A stretch of DNA of 64,000 bases from positions 434,001 through 498,000 of the forward strand of contig NZ_JADPQG010000001.1 of NCBI RefSeq assembly GCF_015687175.1, given 5' to 3'. The DNA is from Reinekea sp. G2M2-21 (GTDB taxonomy: Bacteria > Pseudomonadota > Gammaproteobacteria > Pseudomonadales > Natronospirillaceae). The notes under the pieces were generated by a model. The model had not been told where the DNA came from, made no database searches, and worked only from the letters and a program-made list of their open reading frames with translations. A program made the position numbers and the translations under genes. Positions 1-8,232 of this stretch are shown here, one piece after another (positions within the stretch are counted from its first letter, which is position 1; every line of letters starts with the position of its first letter).

Positions 1-663
1 GATGGTGTCACCCAGATGTTTTTGGATCATCGCTGTACATTCAATATGCCAGCCTGGCCGACCACGCCCCCAAGGGCTGGCCCAACCGGGCAGGTCATCG
101 GTAGAGGGTTTCCATAACACGAAATCCATCGGGTTCTTTTTGTAGCTGGCGACCTCAACGCGAGCGCCGGCGATCATGTCGTCGGTGTTGCGTTTAGACA
201 GCTTGCCGTAGTCGGCCAGAGAGTCGACCGCAAACAGAACGTGACCATCTGATGCATAGGCGTGGCCGCGTTCAATGAGTGTTTCGATGGTGGTGATAAT
301 TTCACTGATGTGTTCGGTCGCTTTCGGTACGATCGTCGGCTCAAGGTTACCCAGATTCGCCATGTCTTCATCGTAGGCGGCAATATATTTGTCGGTAATG
401 ACTGAGATTTCTACGCCCTGTTCGGCGGCTGCGGCATTAATTTTGTCGTCAACATCGGTAAAGTTACGAGCGTAGGTAACCTTCGGATACAGTGCATTAA
501 GGGTACGGAACATCAGGTCGTAGACTGTGGCTGAACGGCCATTGCCGATGTGAATATAGTTGTACACGGTGGGACCACAAACATACAGCGTTACGTTGCT
601 GGCATCTTGTGGCTGAAAAGGTTCCTTTTTACCGGTCAGGCTGTTGTGCAATTGCAAAGACAT
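1..663 (-). CDS. cysS: Cysteine--tRNA ligase, N-terminal part (runs off the window)
   Basis: Cytoplasmic enzyme that charges tRNA-Cys with cysteine. 221 codons are visible from the ATG at 661-663 to the window edge, of about 460 in the family. The Rossmann-fold start is clear: [15 protein letters not shown] around residues 27-41, with the zinc-ligand Cys29 and the class I HIGN signature at 38-41. Further in are DVDDKI and the segment [27 protein letters not shown], which contains the second zinc-binding Cys/His region. The KMSKS half lies outside the window. The gene appears monocistronic here with its own extended -10 promoter. Identification is very secure; the missing 3' end is only the window boundary. 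Confidence 0.97.
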   Translation of the reverse strand, partial: MSLQLHNSLTGKKEPFQPQDASNVTLYVCGPTVYNYIHIGNGRSATVYDLMFRTLNALYPKVTYARNFTDVDDKINAAAAEQGVEISVITDKYIAAYDEDMANLGNLEPTIVPKATEHISEIITTIETLIERGHAYASDGHVLFAVDSLADYGKLSKRNTDDMIAGARVEVASYKKNPMDFVLWKPSTDDLPGWASPWGRGRPGWHIECTAMIQKHLGDTI

Positions 664-697
664 TGTGATCCCATGGTTATCGTGAAAGCAGCGCGCG

Positions 698-706
698 AGT
701 ATACCA
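698..706 (-). promoter_or_regulatory. Extended -10 promoter of cysS
   Basis: Read on the minus strand, TGG followed by TATACT lies 35 bases upstream of the cysS ATG. The TGn extension compensates for the absence of a good -35 hexamer at the usual spacing. Prediction from sequence only. Confidence 0.45.
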
Positions 707-740
707 CCGAAAACAGGATCACAGAATAAGTGACGGCGGA

Positions 741-1592
741 TCAAGCCGTCGCAATAGCGCCTTTTTGCACGCCTTCAAAGGCTTTTACTTTCCACTGTTC
801 CTGCGGGTGTTCCTTGGCGAGTTGTTCAGCAATGTGCGTGGCAATCAGTTCAACCGTGGTGTCGGTGGTCATCACGTAACACTGTTCCGGTTTTAGCCAA
901 ACATCGAAACGCCCCTGTTCCGCGTCATACCCCACGTGAGTCAGGTGGCGCAGTTCAGATTCCAGCTGGTCTTCTTTGGTGATCAGGTAAATATCCGCAA
1001 AACGGGAAGCCCACTCGCGTTCGGTTTCGACATCACGTTTCCCATTGCGGAATATTTCGATCCGCGAGCGGTGGCCGTGACAAATGCGCTGGCAGTCACC
1101 CTGGTGTTTTTTCAAACCGTGGGAGTAGTGGTAGAAGTCACCGGGGATTTCTTCTGTCCGCAGATTCAGAATAACCTGACGAACATTGGCCGGAACCAGA
1201 TTGTTCAGATGTTTTTCCAGCAAAGGCCGAGCCGAGTCGATACTCACTTTATCGCTGTCGACAATAAAAACCGCTTCGCGCGGGCTTTGGTAGGCAAACT
1301 GCACCACGCCGTCGGCATCGACATATTCAATCGCGATATCTTCATGAATGCCGGATTCGTTTATAGTCAAGCCGGGCAATTGCGCGGGTACCACCAGGGT
1401 ATGGTCCATGCCTTCGTCGAGTGCTTTTTTCAGCAGTTTTTTCACGTGCCCAAAATCGAACACCATACCTTCATCGTTCAGTTCGCCCAGCAATTCGACG
1501 TCCACGATCCAGCTCTCGCCAACCACGCCACGGCGGGGATGAAAGAAGCTGAAATCAATAACGGTAAGGTTGTCGACAAACAAACGATTCAT
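741..1592 (-). CDS. Two-domain 6-carboxytetrahydropterin synthase (QueD/PTPS) family protein
   Basis: 283 aa from the ATG at 1590-1592 ([10 protein letters not shown]). An upstream in-frame ATG at 1628 would add 12 residues that do not look like family sequence. The protein is a tandem of two PTPS-like halves. The first half has the fold pattern (FSFFHP at 15-19, EGMVFDFG at 41-48, LDEGMDHT) but GES at 25-27 where the zinc motif HGH is expected. The second half has YSHGL at 156-160, Cys167 and CHGHRS at 171-176, so the metal site and catalytic Cys appear to be retained only there. QueD makes carboxytetrahydropterin for queuosine and 7-deazaguanine synthesis. No other queuosine gene is next to it, so the exact reaction is uncertain. 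Confidence 0.8.
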   Translation of the reverse strand: MNRLFVDNLTVIDFSFFHPRRGVVGESWIVDVELLGELNDEGMVFDFGHVKKLLKKALDEGMDHTLVVPAQLPGLTINESGIHEDIAIEYVDADGVVQFAYQSPREAVFIVDSDKVSIDSARPLLEKHLNNLVPANVRQVILNLRTEEIPGDFYHYSHGLKKHQGDCQRICHGHRSRIEIFRNGKRDVETEREWASRFADIYLITKEDQLESELRHLTHVGYDAEQGRFDVWLKPEQCYVMTTDTTVELIATHIAEQLAKEHPQEQWKVKAFEGVQKGAIATA

Positions 1593-1690
1593 GGTCAGGT
1601 CAGGCTCCAAAACAGCAATTGCGCACACCGCCAGTATAGACGGGCGCCGCAGTCTACCAGAAATTTTACGCCGTGTTAGCCACTAAGCGA

Positions 1691-2233
1691 TTAAAGCTGA
1701 CCGTATGTTCCATTTTTGGCTTCAAAAACAGCCGCCAACGGCACCGCAACAGACAGGCACGCGTGCCAAGGTTGGCGCTGAGCCTGGGCCAGCAGTAAGC
1801 GGATGACCCCCGCGTGCGTGACACACACTACGGTGCCGTGGGTGTTTTGCATCTGTTCGCCTATCGCGAATACACGTTGGGCAAAGTCCTGCAAATGCTC
1901 GCCACGGGGAAAGTGAAAATCGATGGGGGTCTTCGCCCAGGCATCGAGCTGGGCGCGATCGACTTCTGACCAAGGGCGTGCTTCCCAGTCGCCAAAATTC
2001 ACTTCTTTGAGTCGCTTATCCAGTGTAATGGTGTGCTGCGGGTAGAGTTCCCGGGCCAGGGTCTGGCAACGCTGGAGCGGACTGGCGAAAACATGGTCAG
2101 GGTGCGGTGGTAAGCGTGGCCGGATCCGCTCGGCGGTGTCGCAATAGGGCACAACACTGGGGAAGTCGGTTTGCCCGTAACAGAGCCCGGGTTTACCGAC
2201 ATCGTCGTGCCTGACCAGAAACAGCTGTCTCAT
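1691..2233 (-). CDS. cobC: Alpha-ribazole phosphatase-like histidine phosphatase
   Basis: 180 aa, histidine phosphatase superfamily. The N-terminal LFLVRHDDV carries the phospho-acceptor His in an RHD rather than RHG context. ASPLQRCQTLA around residue 50, the NFGDWEARPW segment and VVCVTHAGVIRLLL near residue 137 supply the remaining Arg/Glu/His of the active site. As last gene of the cobU-cobT-cobS-cobC set it most likely removes the 5'-phosphate of alpha-ribazole-phosphate or cobalamin-phosphate in nucleotide-loop assembly. It starts 12 bases after the cobS stop. The family is broad, so the function rests largely on the operon context. Confidence 0.85.
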   Translation of the reverse strand: MRQLFLVRHDDVGKPGLCYGQTDFPSVVPYCDTAERIRPRLPPHPDHVFASPLQRCQTLARELYPQHTITLDKRLKEVNFGDWEARPWSEVDRAQLDAWAKTPIDFHFPRGEHLQDFAQRVFAIGEQMQNTHGTVVCVTHAGVIRLLLAQAQRQPWHACLSVAVPLAAVFEAKNGTYGQL

Positions 2234-2245
2234 CTTAAATTCGCC

Positions 2246-2986
2246 TCAAACGAGTGCCAACCAGACCAGCAAAAGGCCAAGTTCGTTTAACTGCTGGCTC
2301 GCACCCAACGTATCGCCGGTGTAGCCCCCCAACTGTCGTTTCAGGAACTCGTGCCAGAGAAGTGTCATGAGCAGCGACGCTGTTAAAAGGCAGGCAATGG
2401 TCAACGGCGGCAACCAAACCAACGTTGGCAGTACAAATAACGCGCTTGCCAACCAACGTCTGACAGACAACTGCGACACCACCGGTTTGGCTTTAGATGG
2501 TTCCGCACGAACGTAGTCTAACCACACCATGGCCGACATGGCGGCCCAGCGACTCAACGCATGGGTCACCAATAGCACCAGCCAACCGGCCAGTGGCAGC
2601 AACTCTATTAGCGTCACTGTTTTTAACGTGAGCATTGCCCATAACGCGAGGCTGCCGTATGTCCCCAGACGGGAATCGGTCATGATGCGAAGTTTGTCTT
2701 CTCGCCTGAAGGCACCACCAAGACCATCGGCGGTATCAGCCCAGCCGTCTTCGTGGAAGCCGCCGGTAATCAGAAAACCGACGGCCAGGGTGATGAGCAC
2801 TGAAATGGACGTGGAAAAAACCAAATTGACGAGCACGAAGATCAGAGCGAGTAAGCCCCCGACGATCACGCCCACCAACGGAAAATAAATGGCCGAACGT
2901 CGCAGAGCGGCGTCCGAAAAGTTGGGGTGATTCGGCACCGGGAGTCGGGTAAAGAACCCCAATGCCAGAAAAAAGTCATGCAACAT
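2246..2986 (-). CDS. cobS: Adenosylcobinamide-GDP ribazoletransferase
   Basis: 246 aa polytopic inner-membrane protein that joins adenosylcobinamide-GDP and alpha-ribazole to give adenosylcobalamin. It begins LGFFTRLPVP, a family hallmark. The cytosolic-loop signature GGFHEDGWADTADGLGGAF near residues 76-94 supplies the acidic metal-binding residues, and KPVVSQL follows later. At least five hydrophobic segments are visible. The ATG overlaps the cobT stop by one base (TGATG), so the two are translationally coupled. Length is normal. Confidence 0.95.
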   Translation of the reverse strand: MLHDFFLALGFFTRLPVPNHPNFSDAALRRSAIYFPLVGVIVGGLLALIFVLVNLVFSTSISVLITLAVGFLITGGFHEDGWADTADGLGGAFRREDKLRIMTDSRLGTYGSLALWAMLTLKTVTLIELLPLAGWLVLLVTHALSRWAAMSAMVWLDYVRAEPSKAKPVVSQLSVRRWLASALFVLPTLVWLPPLTIACLLTASLLMTLLWHEFLKRQLGGYTGDTLGASQQLNELGLLLVWLALV

Positions 2987-4002
2987 CAGGCGCTGATGCC
3001 TGCATCGGCAAAACTGGCCATGTCATTCAGCATTGCAACGGCATTTTTTACCAACGGGTAAGCCAGGGCGGCACCGGAGCCTTCTCCCAGGCGTAAACCC
3101 AGATTCAACAAGGGGGTTGCCGACAGTGCTTCGAGCATGTGCCGGTGTGCCGGTTCCGCTGACTGATGCCCAAATACCCAATTGGCTTTGCTGCCTGGCG
3201 CTATCCGCTCAGCACACAGCGCCGCAACGCTGGCGATAAAACCATCGACTAATACTGGTGTATTGAGCGATTTTGCAGCCAGTAAGACACCGGTCATTGC
3301 CGCGATTTCAAAACCACCCACTTCGGCCAATATCAGTTGCGCTGAAGCATCACTCAGGCGGGTTAGTGCTTCTTCGATCACCCGTACTTTTAATGCCTGT
3401 TGCTCAGCATTGGCGCCGGTACCCGGGCCCACCGTCTGCGACGGTGGTAAACCGGTCAGTGCGCTGAGCAGCGCCGAGGCGCTGGTGGTGTTGCCAATGC
3501 CCATTTCACCGATTAACAAAATGTTGTGACCATCCCGTACCGCCTGTTCGGCCAGCTGTTGACCGCATTGAATTGCCTGTTGGCATTGTTCGGCGGTCAT
3601 AGCCGCCTGATGGCGCAAATTCTGAGTTCCGGCGGCAACCGGGCAATGCAATACGCCCGGCCAACGGGCGTCTTCGTTGACAATACCCATGTTTACAATG
3701 GTCAGTGGAATGTCATTGGTGCGACAAAAAACGCTCATCGCAGCTCCACCCGCGGCAAAGTTTGCCAGCATCTGTTCAGTCACCACCTGTGGAAATGGGT
3801 TCACACCCTCTGCGCACACGCCGTGGTCTGCACCGAAAATAAACGCGGCGGGTCGGTCAACAGCAGGGGTGGTGGTGTTTTGAATCAGTCCAATCTGTAT
3901 AGCCAATGTTTCCAGAGCGCCCAGTGAGCCCGGTGGCTTGGTTTTATTGTCGATAATGTTCTGGAGTTGTTGTTGCAACGTGTCTGTCACTTCAGTGGTC
4001 AT
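2986..4002 (-). CDS. cobT: Nicotinate-nucleotide--dimethylbenzimidazole phosphoribosyltransferase
   Basis: 338 aa, the usual length. It makes alpha-ribazole-5'-phosphate from nicotinate mononucleotide and dimethylbenzimidazole, the lower ligand of cobalamin. Recognisable segments are NKTKPPGSLGALE near the N-terminus, FGADHGVCAEGVNPFPQ with the VTEQML continuation, LIGEMGIGNTTSAS, and VDGFIASVAAL near residue 250. The catalytic Glu is expected near the C-terminal RLGEGSGAAL. The gene overlaps cobU by four bases (ATGA) and cobS by one. No cobalamin riboswitch was found upstream of the operon. Confidence 0.97.
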   Translation of the reverse strand: MTTEVTDTLQQQLQNIIDNKTKPPGSLGALETLAIQIGLIQNTTTPAVDRPAAFIFGADHGVCAEGVNPFPQVVTEQMLANFAAGGAAMSVFCRTNDIPLTIVNMGIVNEDARWPGVLHCPVAAGTQNLRHQAAMTAEQCQQAIQCGQQLAEQAVRDGHNILLIGEMGIGNTTSASALLSALTGLPPSQTVGPGTGANAEQQALKVRVIEEALTRLSDASAQLILAEVGGFEIAAMTGVLLAAKSLNTPVLVDGFIASVAALCAERIAPGSKANWVFGHQSAEPAHRHMLEALSATPLLNLGLRLGEGSGAALAYPLVKNAVAMLNDMASFADAGISA

Positions 4003-4535
4003 GATGGGTCCTGTGATGAATTGTCAAACTGTCCTTTTAACCACAACGGTAGGCCCGCAATAGTCATGGCAACGTGATCAGCAAGCTGGGCGATGCGCTG
4101 ATTCAGTAAGCCCTGCTGATCAATAAACTGTCGGGTTAACGCGCTGGCACCAATGACGCCCAAACTGGATTCATTGGAAATAATGACGGTGTCTTGAGTG
4201 CGTGCAGCCAGCGCACTGAGTAATGCGTCGGTTCGGGTGTGCAATTGTTCTGGTTGCTCAACCAATACGTTGGTGAGCCACACACCGATGCAATCAACCA
4301 GAAGCGGGCGGTTTTGCGAGGCCAGAGTTTCCGGAAGATCGAGAGGGCACTCCAAGCAATGCCAATGATCCGGCCGGTCGGCGACATGCCGCGCTATGCG
4401 CTCGCTCATTTCTGCATCGGTATGGCGCGCGGTTGCCAGAAGCAGCGGCTGATCGGTAATAGCCTCCAAACACTGCATACCCAGGCGACTTTTGCCGCTT
4501 TTTACGCCACCGAGAACGAAGACTGTTGCGCTCAT
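3999..4535 (-). CDS. cobU: Bifunctional adenosylcobinamide kinase / adenosylcobinamide-phosphate guanylyltransferase
   Basis: 178 aa. The Walker A motif GGVKSGKSR sits at residues 9-17. The guanylylation His is expected in the ERIARHVADRPDHW segment, near residue 46 in the family. VDCIGVWLTNVL provides the Walker B region and ISNESSLG the later conserved loop. It phosphorylates adenosylcobinamide and transfers GMP to it. This is the first gene of the four-gene operon; together they cover assembly of the nucleotide loop, so the cell probably salvages cobinamide or makes corrin elsewhere on its genome. Confidence 0.95.
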   Translation of the reverse strand: MSATVFVLGGVKSGKSRLGMQCLEAITDQPLLLATARHTDAEMSERIARHVADRPDHWHCLECPLDLPETLASQNRPLLVDCIGVWLTNVLVEQPEQLHTRTDALLSALAARTQDTVIISNESSLGVIGASALTRQFIDQQGLLNQRIAQLADHVAMTIAGLPLWLKGQFDNSSQDPS

Positions 4536-4613
4536 GCCTTTTCCTGCCGTTGATCGTGTGGCGGCACCTTACGAATAAATTGGCGTTCGTGCAATGCTCG
4601 CGCACAGATGTTC

Positions 4614-4619
4614 TATACT
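4614..4619 (+). promoter_or_regulatory. Possible -10 box for the 4649 gene cluster
   Basis: TATACT lies 30 bases before the ATG at 4649, but no convincing -35 hexamer sits at 16-18 bases. Weak prediction. Confidence 0.25.
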
Positions 4620-4648
4620 CAAGGCGATAATTTCTGACGAGGCCGCCC

Positions 4649-4855
4649 ATGACGCCCCCAGAACTGATTACCAAACAGGAAGCGCGCCTCATTGCCGCAG
4701 GCAAACAGGCTCAGGAATTGCGCCGTCAATTGGCCATAACTTCGCAGGCTTCGTTGCAGATCATCGCAGCCATGCGTGCTTTGCGGGCCGGGATACCGCT
4801 GCCGAACAAACGCGCCACGAAGGCTCTGCTGGAATCCCGTTCTTCAAGCGACTAA
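4649..4855 (+). CDS. Small conserved-looking protein of unknown function
   Basis: 68 aa, start ATG at 4649 preceded by GACGAGG. The product is charged and helical (PPELITKQEARLIAAG, then RRQLAITSQASLQII) with a basic C-terminal part, and no membrane segment or signal peptide. Its codon use resembles the neighbouring real genes, and it lies 113 bases downstream of the divergent cobU start. I do not recognise a family. It could be a small cytoplasmic protein; a purely spurious reading frame is possible. Confidence 0.5.
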   Translation: MTPPELITKQEARLIAAGKQAQELRRQLAITSQASLQIIAAMRALRAGIPLPNKRATKALLESRSSSD

Positions 4856-4923
4856 TCGCCACTTTTACCTTTCTTCTGCATTTCTCTATTATGGCGGTTT
4901 GCCCAACCCCGAGAGCAGACAGC

Positions 4924-5448
4924 ATGCCGCGCGTTATTGAAGTGATCCCCTACCAGCCCGAATGGGTTGAACAATTTGAGCGTGAAAAAGACCGGATAAT
5001 GTCCGTACTGAGTGACATAGCAATCGCGGTGCATCATATCGGCAGTACCTCGGTCCCGGGGCTTGCTGCCAAACCCATCATTGATATTCTGCTGGAATGC
5101 GAATCTCTGGCCGCCTTGGATGAACGTTCGCCCAAACTGGCGGACATCGGTTATGAAGCCAAAGGCGAATTTGGTATTCCTCGTCGGCGATATTTTCAGA
5201 AGGGAGGAGATCAGCGCAGCCACCATATGCACGCTTTCGTGTTTGACGATACAGAAGTGCACCGGCACCTGGCGTTTCGGGATTACCTGCGCGTTCATCC
5301 AGAGGTGGCGCAGCAATACGCAGACATAAAACAGCAAGCAGCCGAGTACGCCAACCATGACTCGCAACGGTATTGCGATTTTAAAGACAGCTTTGTGAAA
5401 CAAACCGAGCAACAGGCCTTGCGATGGAAGGCAGACCAGCATGCTTAG
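4924..5448 (+). CDS. GrpB family (UPF0157) nucleotidyltransferase-fold protein
   Basis: 174 aa from ATG 4924 (MPRVIEVIPYQPEW). The reading frame stays open upstream, but the homologous sequence starts here. Family hallmarks are VEVIPY-type N-terminus, HHIGSTSVPGLAAKPIIDILLE around residues 39-60 (the GSTS-P-(L/G)-AKPIIDI signature of GrpB proteins), GIPRRRYF, and HMHAF followed by HLAFRDYLR. The fold is that of minimal nucleotidyltransferases; the substrate is unknown for most members. The stop overlaps the start of the FosA-like gene by eight bases, implying co-translation. Confidence 0.9.
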   Translation: MPRVIEVIPYQPEWVEQFEREKDRIMSVLSDIAIAVHHIGSTSVPGLAAKPIIDILLECESLAALDERSPKLADIGYEAKGEFGIPRRRYFQKGGDQRSHHMHAFVFDDTEVHRHLAFRDYLRVHPEVAQQYADIKQQAAEYANHDSQRYCDFKDSFVKQTEQQALRWKADQHA

Positions 5449-5839
5449 CGGGTTAAACCACATCACACTGACGGTGGTAAATTTACCCCGTGCCACGGAG
5501 TTCTATCGGGCTATCGGATTTGACCTGCACGTTCATTGGGCGACGGGTGCCTACCTGACCGCTGGAACCTGTTGGCTTTGCCTGAGTGAGGGCGTCCCGA
5601 AGCCATCCATGGACTACAGCCATATCGCGTTTTCCATTTCTGAAAAGAGCATCGCTGAGTTGAAAACCGTACTCGCCCGTTTTGCCGTTTCTCTTTGGCA
5701 GGAGAACAGCAGCGAAGGTGATTCAGTCTATTTCTATGACCTGGACGGTCACAAACTGGAAGCACATGTGGGTACGTTGGCCACCCGATTAGCCTCTTTG
5801 AAAGAGAACCCCTACCAAGGGTTAACATGGCACAAGTAA
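5441..5839 (+). CDS. FosA-like VOC-family thiol transferase
   Basis: 132 aa, the length of FosA glutathione transferases that open the fosfomycin epoxide. The two beta-alpha-beta-beta-beta modules are intact. Metal ligands align at His7 (GLNHITL), His61 (YSHIAFS) and Glu107 (KLEAHVG). The potassium-loop SSEGDS at 90-95, Tyr97 and Arg116 are also kept. Gln87 stands where Pseudomonas-type FosA has a Lys that contacts the phosphonate. That makes either a weaker fosfomycin enzyme or a related VOC activity possible. It overlaps the GrpB gene by eight bases and the SDR gene by 13. Confidence 0.85.
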   Translation: MLSGLNHITLTVVNLPRATEFYRAIGFDLHVHWATGAYLTAGTCWLCLSEGVPKPSMDYSHIAFSISEKSIAELKTVLARFAVSLWQENSSEGDSVYFYDLDGHKLEAHVGTLATRLASLKENPYQGLTWHK

Positions 5840-6537
5840 CTTCCTCAAAAACTCTGTTAATTACCGGCGTATCACGTGGCTTTGGTTTTGCGTTAGCGGC
5901 CGAAGCCGTTGCGCAGGGGCACCAAGTTCTCGGCATTGTGCGCAGTGAACAAAGCCGATTGGCAGTTCTTGCTCAGTTGCCAACCGTGCAATTGCTGGTG
6001 GCAGACATTACCGCACCCGCCTATGAAAGTTTGCTAACTCAGTTTGTGGCCGGCAAAACCATCGATGTACTTATTAATAACGCGGGCTCGGGCAGCAAAG
6101 GAAAAACGTTGGCGACAACCACAGCGGAGCAACTGCAACGGGAGTTCAATACTCATTGTGTGGCCGCAATGTTAAGCGCAAAAGTATGTCAACCAACACT
6201 CATCGCGACGAATGGACAGTTAATCAATATATCCAGCCGCCGCGGGTCCATGAACATGCAAGCCGACGGTGCTGCCAAAGGTGCGGGTTGTTCCAATTCG
6301 TATCGCATCGGCAAAGCAGCGCAAAATATGTTAACGCTGAGCATGGCCGATGAATTCGACGGTACCGGCGTAACCGTGTGCGCTGTGCACCCGGGACGTC
6401 TGTTGACAACACTCGGCGCAAGCGACGCACACATGAGTCCGCAAGAGGCTGCTCAGCGGTTGGTGAGAAAAATAATGAGAAATGAATTGACGCACCGCCA
6501 GTTTTGCAATTTGGAAGGCGGCGATTTGCCGTGGTAA
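5827..6537 (+). CDS. Short-chain dehydrogenase/reductase
   Basis: 236 aa classical SDR. The cofactor motif TGVSRGFG is near residue 14, NNAGSGS near 86, the catalytic Ser in INISSRRGS near 138, and YRIGK near 160 as the YxxxK pair. AVHPGRL replaces the more common V-PG segment. An Arg after the TGxxxGxG Gly (SRGFG) and IVRSEQ at the end of beta-2 favour NADP. It overlaps the FosA-like gene by 13 bases and is the last gene of the plus-strand run from 4649. Substrate unknown. Confidence 0.88.
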   Translation: MAQVTSSKTLLITGVSRGFGFALAAEAVAQGHQVLGIVRSEQSRLAVLAQLPTVQLLVADITAPAYESLLTQFVAGKTIDVLINNAGSGSKGKTLATTTAEQLQREFNTHCVAAMLSAKVCQPTLIATNGQLINISSRRGSMNMQADGAAKGAGCSNSYRIGKAAQNMLTLSMADEFDGTGVTVCAVHPGRLLTTLGASDAHMSPQEAAQRLVRKIMRNELTHRQFCNLEGGDLPW

Positions 6538-6788
6538 ATGTTTAAGTGGCGCGGTAAAGCTGCCGACACTTATAAATGTTAAAAATCTTTAGACGTCCAT
6601 CACAATAAATTCACGCCACGCAAGAAATAAATTGTGTTCAATCCTCACCCAGTGTTTTATACAGTTTGGTTTTTAAGAAAATTCAGGAGGCAAAAAACGG
6701 AAAGAAAGTAGCGTAAAACTAAGCGCTACCCAAGAGTGCAGCAACACTCAAGGGCAGCTAACCACAACCGATATCAAGAGTATCAATT

Positions 6789-7139
6789 ATGGCTAAGTTC
6801 AATGGTAAGCTAGAGCACCGCTCGTTCCAAGAAAAATTCTCCCCGCAAGGGAAACTAAGCGCAACTAAAAGCGACCTTCAACACCCCGTTGAAGCGAAAA
6901 AACCTTGTGACCCCGCAGTAAAACAAGCAATGGCCAACCGGCACCGAAACCCACAGATAGAAACCGACCCCGCGTATTTACGCGCCTTACACTGGTGGCG
7001 TTTTCGCATCGCCCTGGCGTTGTACACCGGAGCTTTTCCAAATTCGATGCGGCTAAAGCCGTGTTCTGTGAAATACGTGAGTTATAAACAGCTGTTACGC
7101 CTGTACAAAACGCGCGCGTTGTACCCGCGCAAAAAATAA
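6789..7139 (+). CDS. Basic hypothetical protein, 116 aa
   Basis: Start ATG at 6789. No strong ribosome binding site is visible. The product is rich in Lys, Arg and His, with an N-terminal half of low complexity and a C-terminal part containing ALHWWRFRIALALYTGAFP and ending RALYPRKK. No family is recognised. It lies after a 250-base gene-free stretch and before the RadC-like gene in the same orientation. The base composition shifts here relative to the genes on the left, consistent with accessory DNA. Confidence 0.5.
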   Translation: MAKFNGKLEHRSFQEKFSPQGKLSATKSDLQHPVEAKKPCDPAVKQAMANRHRNPQIETDPAYLRALHWWRFRIALALYTGAFPNSMRLKPCSVKYVSYKQLLRLYKTRALYPRKK

Positions 7140-7263
7140 CAGCTCAATACTCATATACACAGAACACATTGCTTAGCCGCACATCTTGCCTGCGCCCGCA
7201 GGCAAGGTTTCTGATGCTTAATAATTTTTAAACAGAAAACGAATTTAAAAAGCGAGACACACC

Positions 7264-7740
7264 ATGTACAAAAAAATCACCAACATAGACGACGAACTGC
7301 TGTTCACCCACGCCCACCAACGTGAACTGGAAAAACCCAACCCCGTATTACTGGACAGCATCGCCCGTGCCGAGCTGTACATCGCCAATACCTTCATCCA
7401 TTTAAAACACGAAGCCATTCACGCACTCATGCTCAGCACCCGCAGTGTATTGATGGAAAGCAGACCGATTCTCACCGGAAAATTCTCACTCAAAGAACTC
7501 ACTACCAATCTTCTCATCAGCCACATCATTCAAGCCAGTGCCACCCGGCTTATACTCATTCACCATAACCCGAAAGGAAACTTATCGATCAAAGACAAAC
7601 ACTTGCTGGAAGCTACAAGAATAAAAGACCGCTTATTGGAATACTCTATATGGCTAGACGACTTCTTCCTCATCACCAAGGCTGACTCCAATTCCAACCG
7701 AATGAACACCACCTCACTCGCAAGACTGGGTTTGGTGTAA
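7264..7740 (+). CDS. RadC/MPN (JAMM)-domain-like protein with altered metal motif
   Basis: 158 aa. Residues 45-145 follow the RadC MPN core: KHEAIHALMLSTRSVLMES (compare the E-vvlxLDtRnrl core), then ILTGKFSLKELTTNLL and ASATRLILIHHNPKGNLSIKD at 92-111. In RadC this last motif is HNHPSG...S..D. Here the order is His100-His101-Asn102, so the second metal-binding His is replaced by Asn, while Ser108 and Asp111 remain. The N-terminal HhH part of full-length RadC is absent, as in the short RadC-like genes often found in mobile regions. Activity is doubtful; the identification is by pattern. Confidence 0.7.
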   Translation: MYKKITNIDDELLFTHAHQRELEKPNPVLLDSIARAELYIANTFIHLKHEAIHALMLSTRSVLMESRPILTGKFSLKELTTNLLISHIIQASATRLILIHHNPKGNLSIKDKHLLEATRIKDRLLEYSIWLDDFFLITKADSNSNRMNTTSLARLGLV

Positions 7741-7747
7741 TCTCTTT

Positions 7748-7965
7748 TGTAGGAGCCTTCGGAGCAACGCGGAGAGGCGATATCTGTGTGCGTCGGGCTT
7801 TAGCCCGACATTGCTTAACCATATCGTTCGCCCAGAGCGCGTAGCAGTCGAAGGGGCTCTAAATATATAGGTCGGGCTTCAGCCCGATACATTAAAACCT
7901 CTGCCCAGTAGCCTTCGGCGCAATGCGGAGACGCACCGATCATGTTGGTTGGTCTTTAGGCCAAC
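7748..7965. repeat. REP/REPIN-like palindrome cluster
   Basis: Three short hairpins lie here: GTCGGGCTTTAGCCCGAC at 7792-7809 (8 bp stem, TT loop), TCGGGCTTCAGCCCGA at 7872-7887, and GTTGGTCTTTAGGCCAAC at 7948-7965 with one G-T pair. The first is preceded by AGGAGCCTTCGGAGCAACG (7751-7769) and the third by AGCCTTCGGCGCAATGCGG (7909-7927). An inverted version of the same block lies at 7837-7859. This arrangement resembles REPs of Pseudomonas-type REPINs. Short reading frames through this block translate the repeats and are not genes. Confidence 0.7.
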
Positions 7966-8232
7966 AATGGAATGTATTAGGAGCAGGCAGCCATGCAACC
8001 ACCCCATGGTTCGCGCCTTCTCCCCAATGACAGGAAATCTTTGCCCAGTCATACTAAAAAACGCCACTTTCGCGCCAAAAAAGCCATTGCGCCGCATTTT
8101 CCGGAAAATGCCTGATTATCTGTGCGCGCGTCGCAAAACCCAGTCGATAACAGAATGTCCATTTCCCGTTTATTCAACTAGCCCCATGAATAGGGCGTTT
8201 CAGGCGCAGTAGTATTTAAAATACTTAGGCAT

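Noticed and set aside
936-1679. 247-codon plus-strand frame opposite the QueD-like gene
   Set aside because: Antisense shadow; the minus frame has clear PTPS motifs and the plus product matches nothing.
4536-4648. Cobalamin riboswitch before cobU
   Set aside because: The gap to the next gene is only 113 bases and I found no B12-box-like sequence.
4852-5496. 214-codon minus-strand frame over the GrpB gene
   Set aside because: Antisense to a strongly recognised GrpB-family gene.
7879-8212. Overlapping short frames on both strands in the REP region
   Set aside because: They translate repeated palindromes; no ribosome binding site and no protein-like composition.
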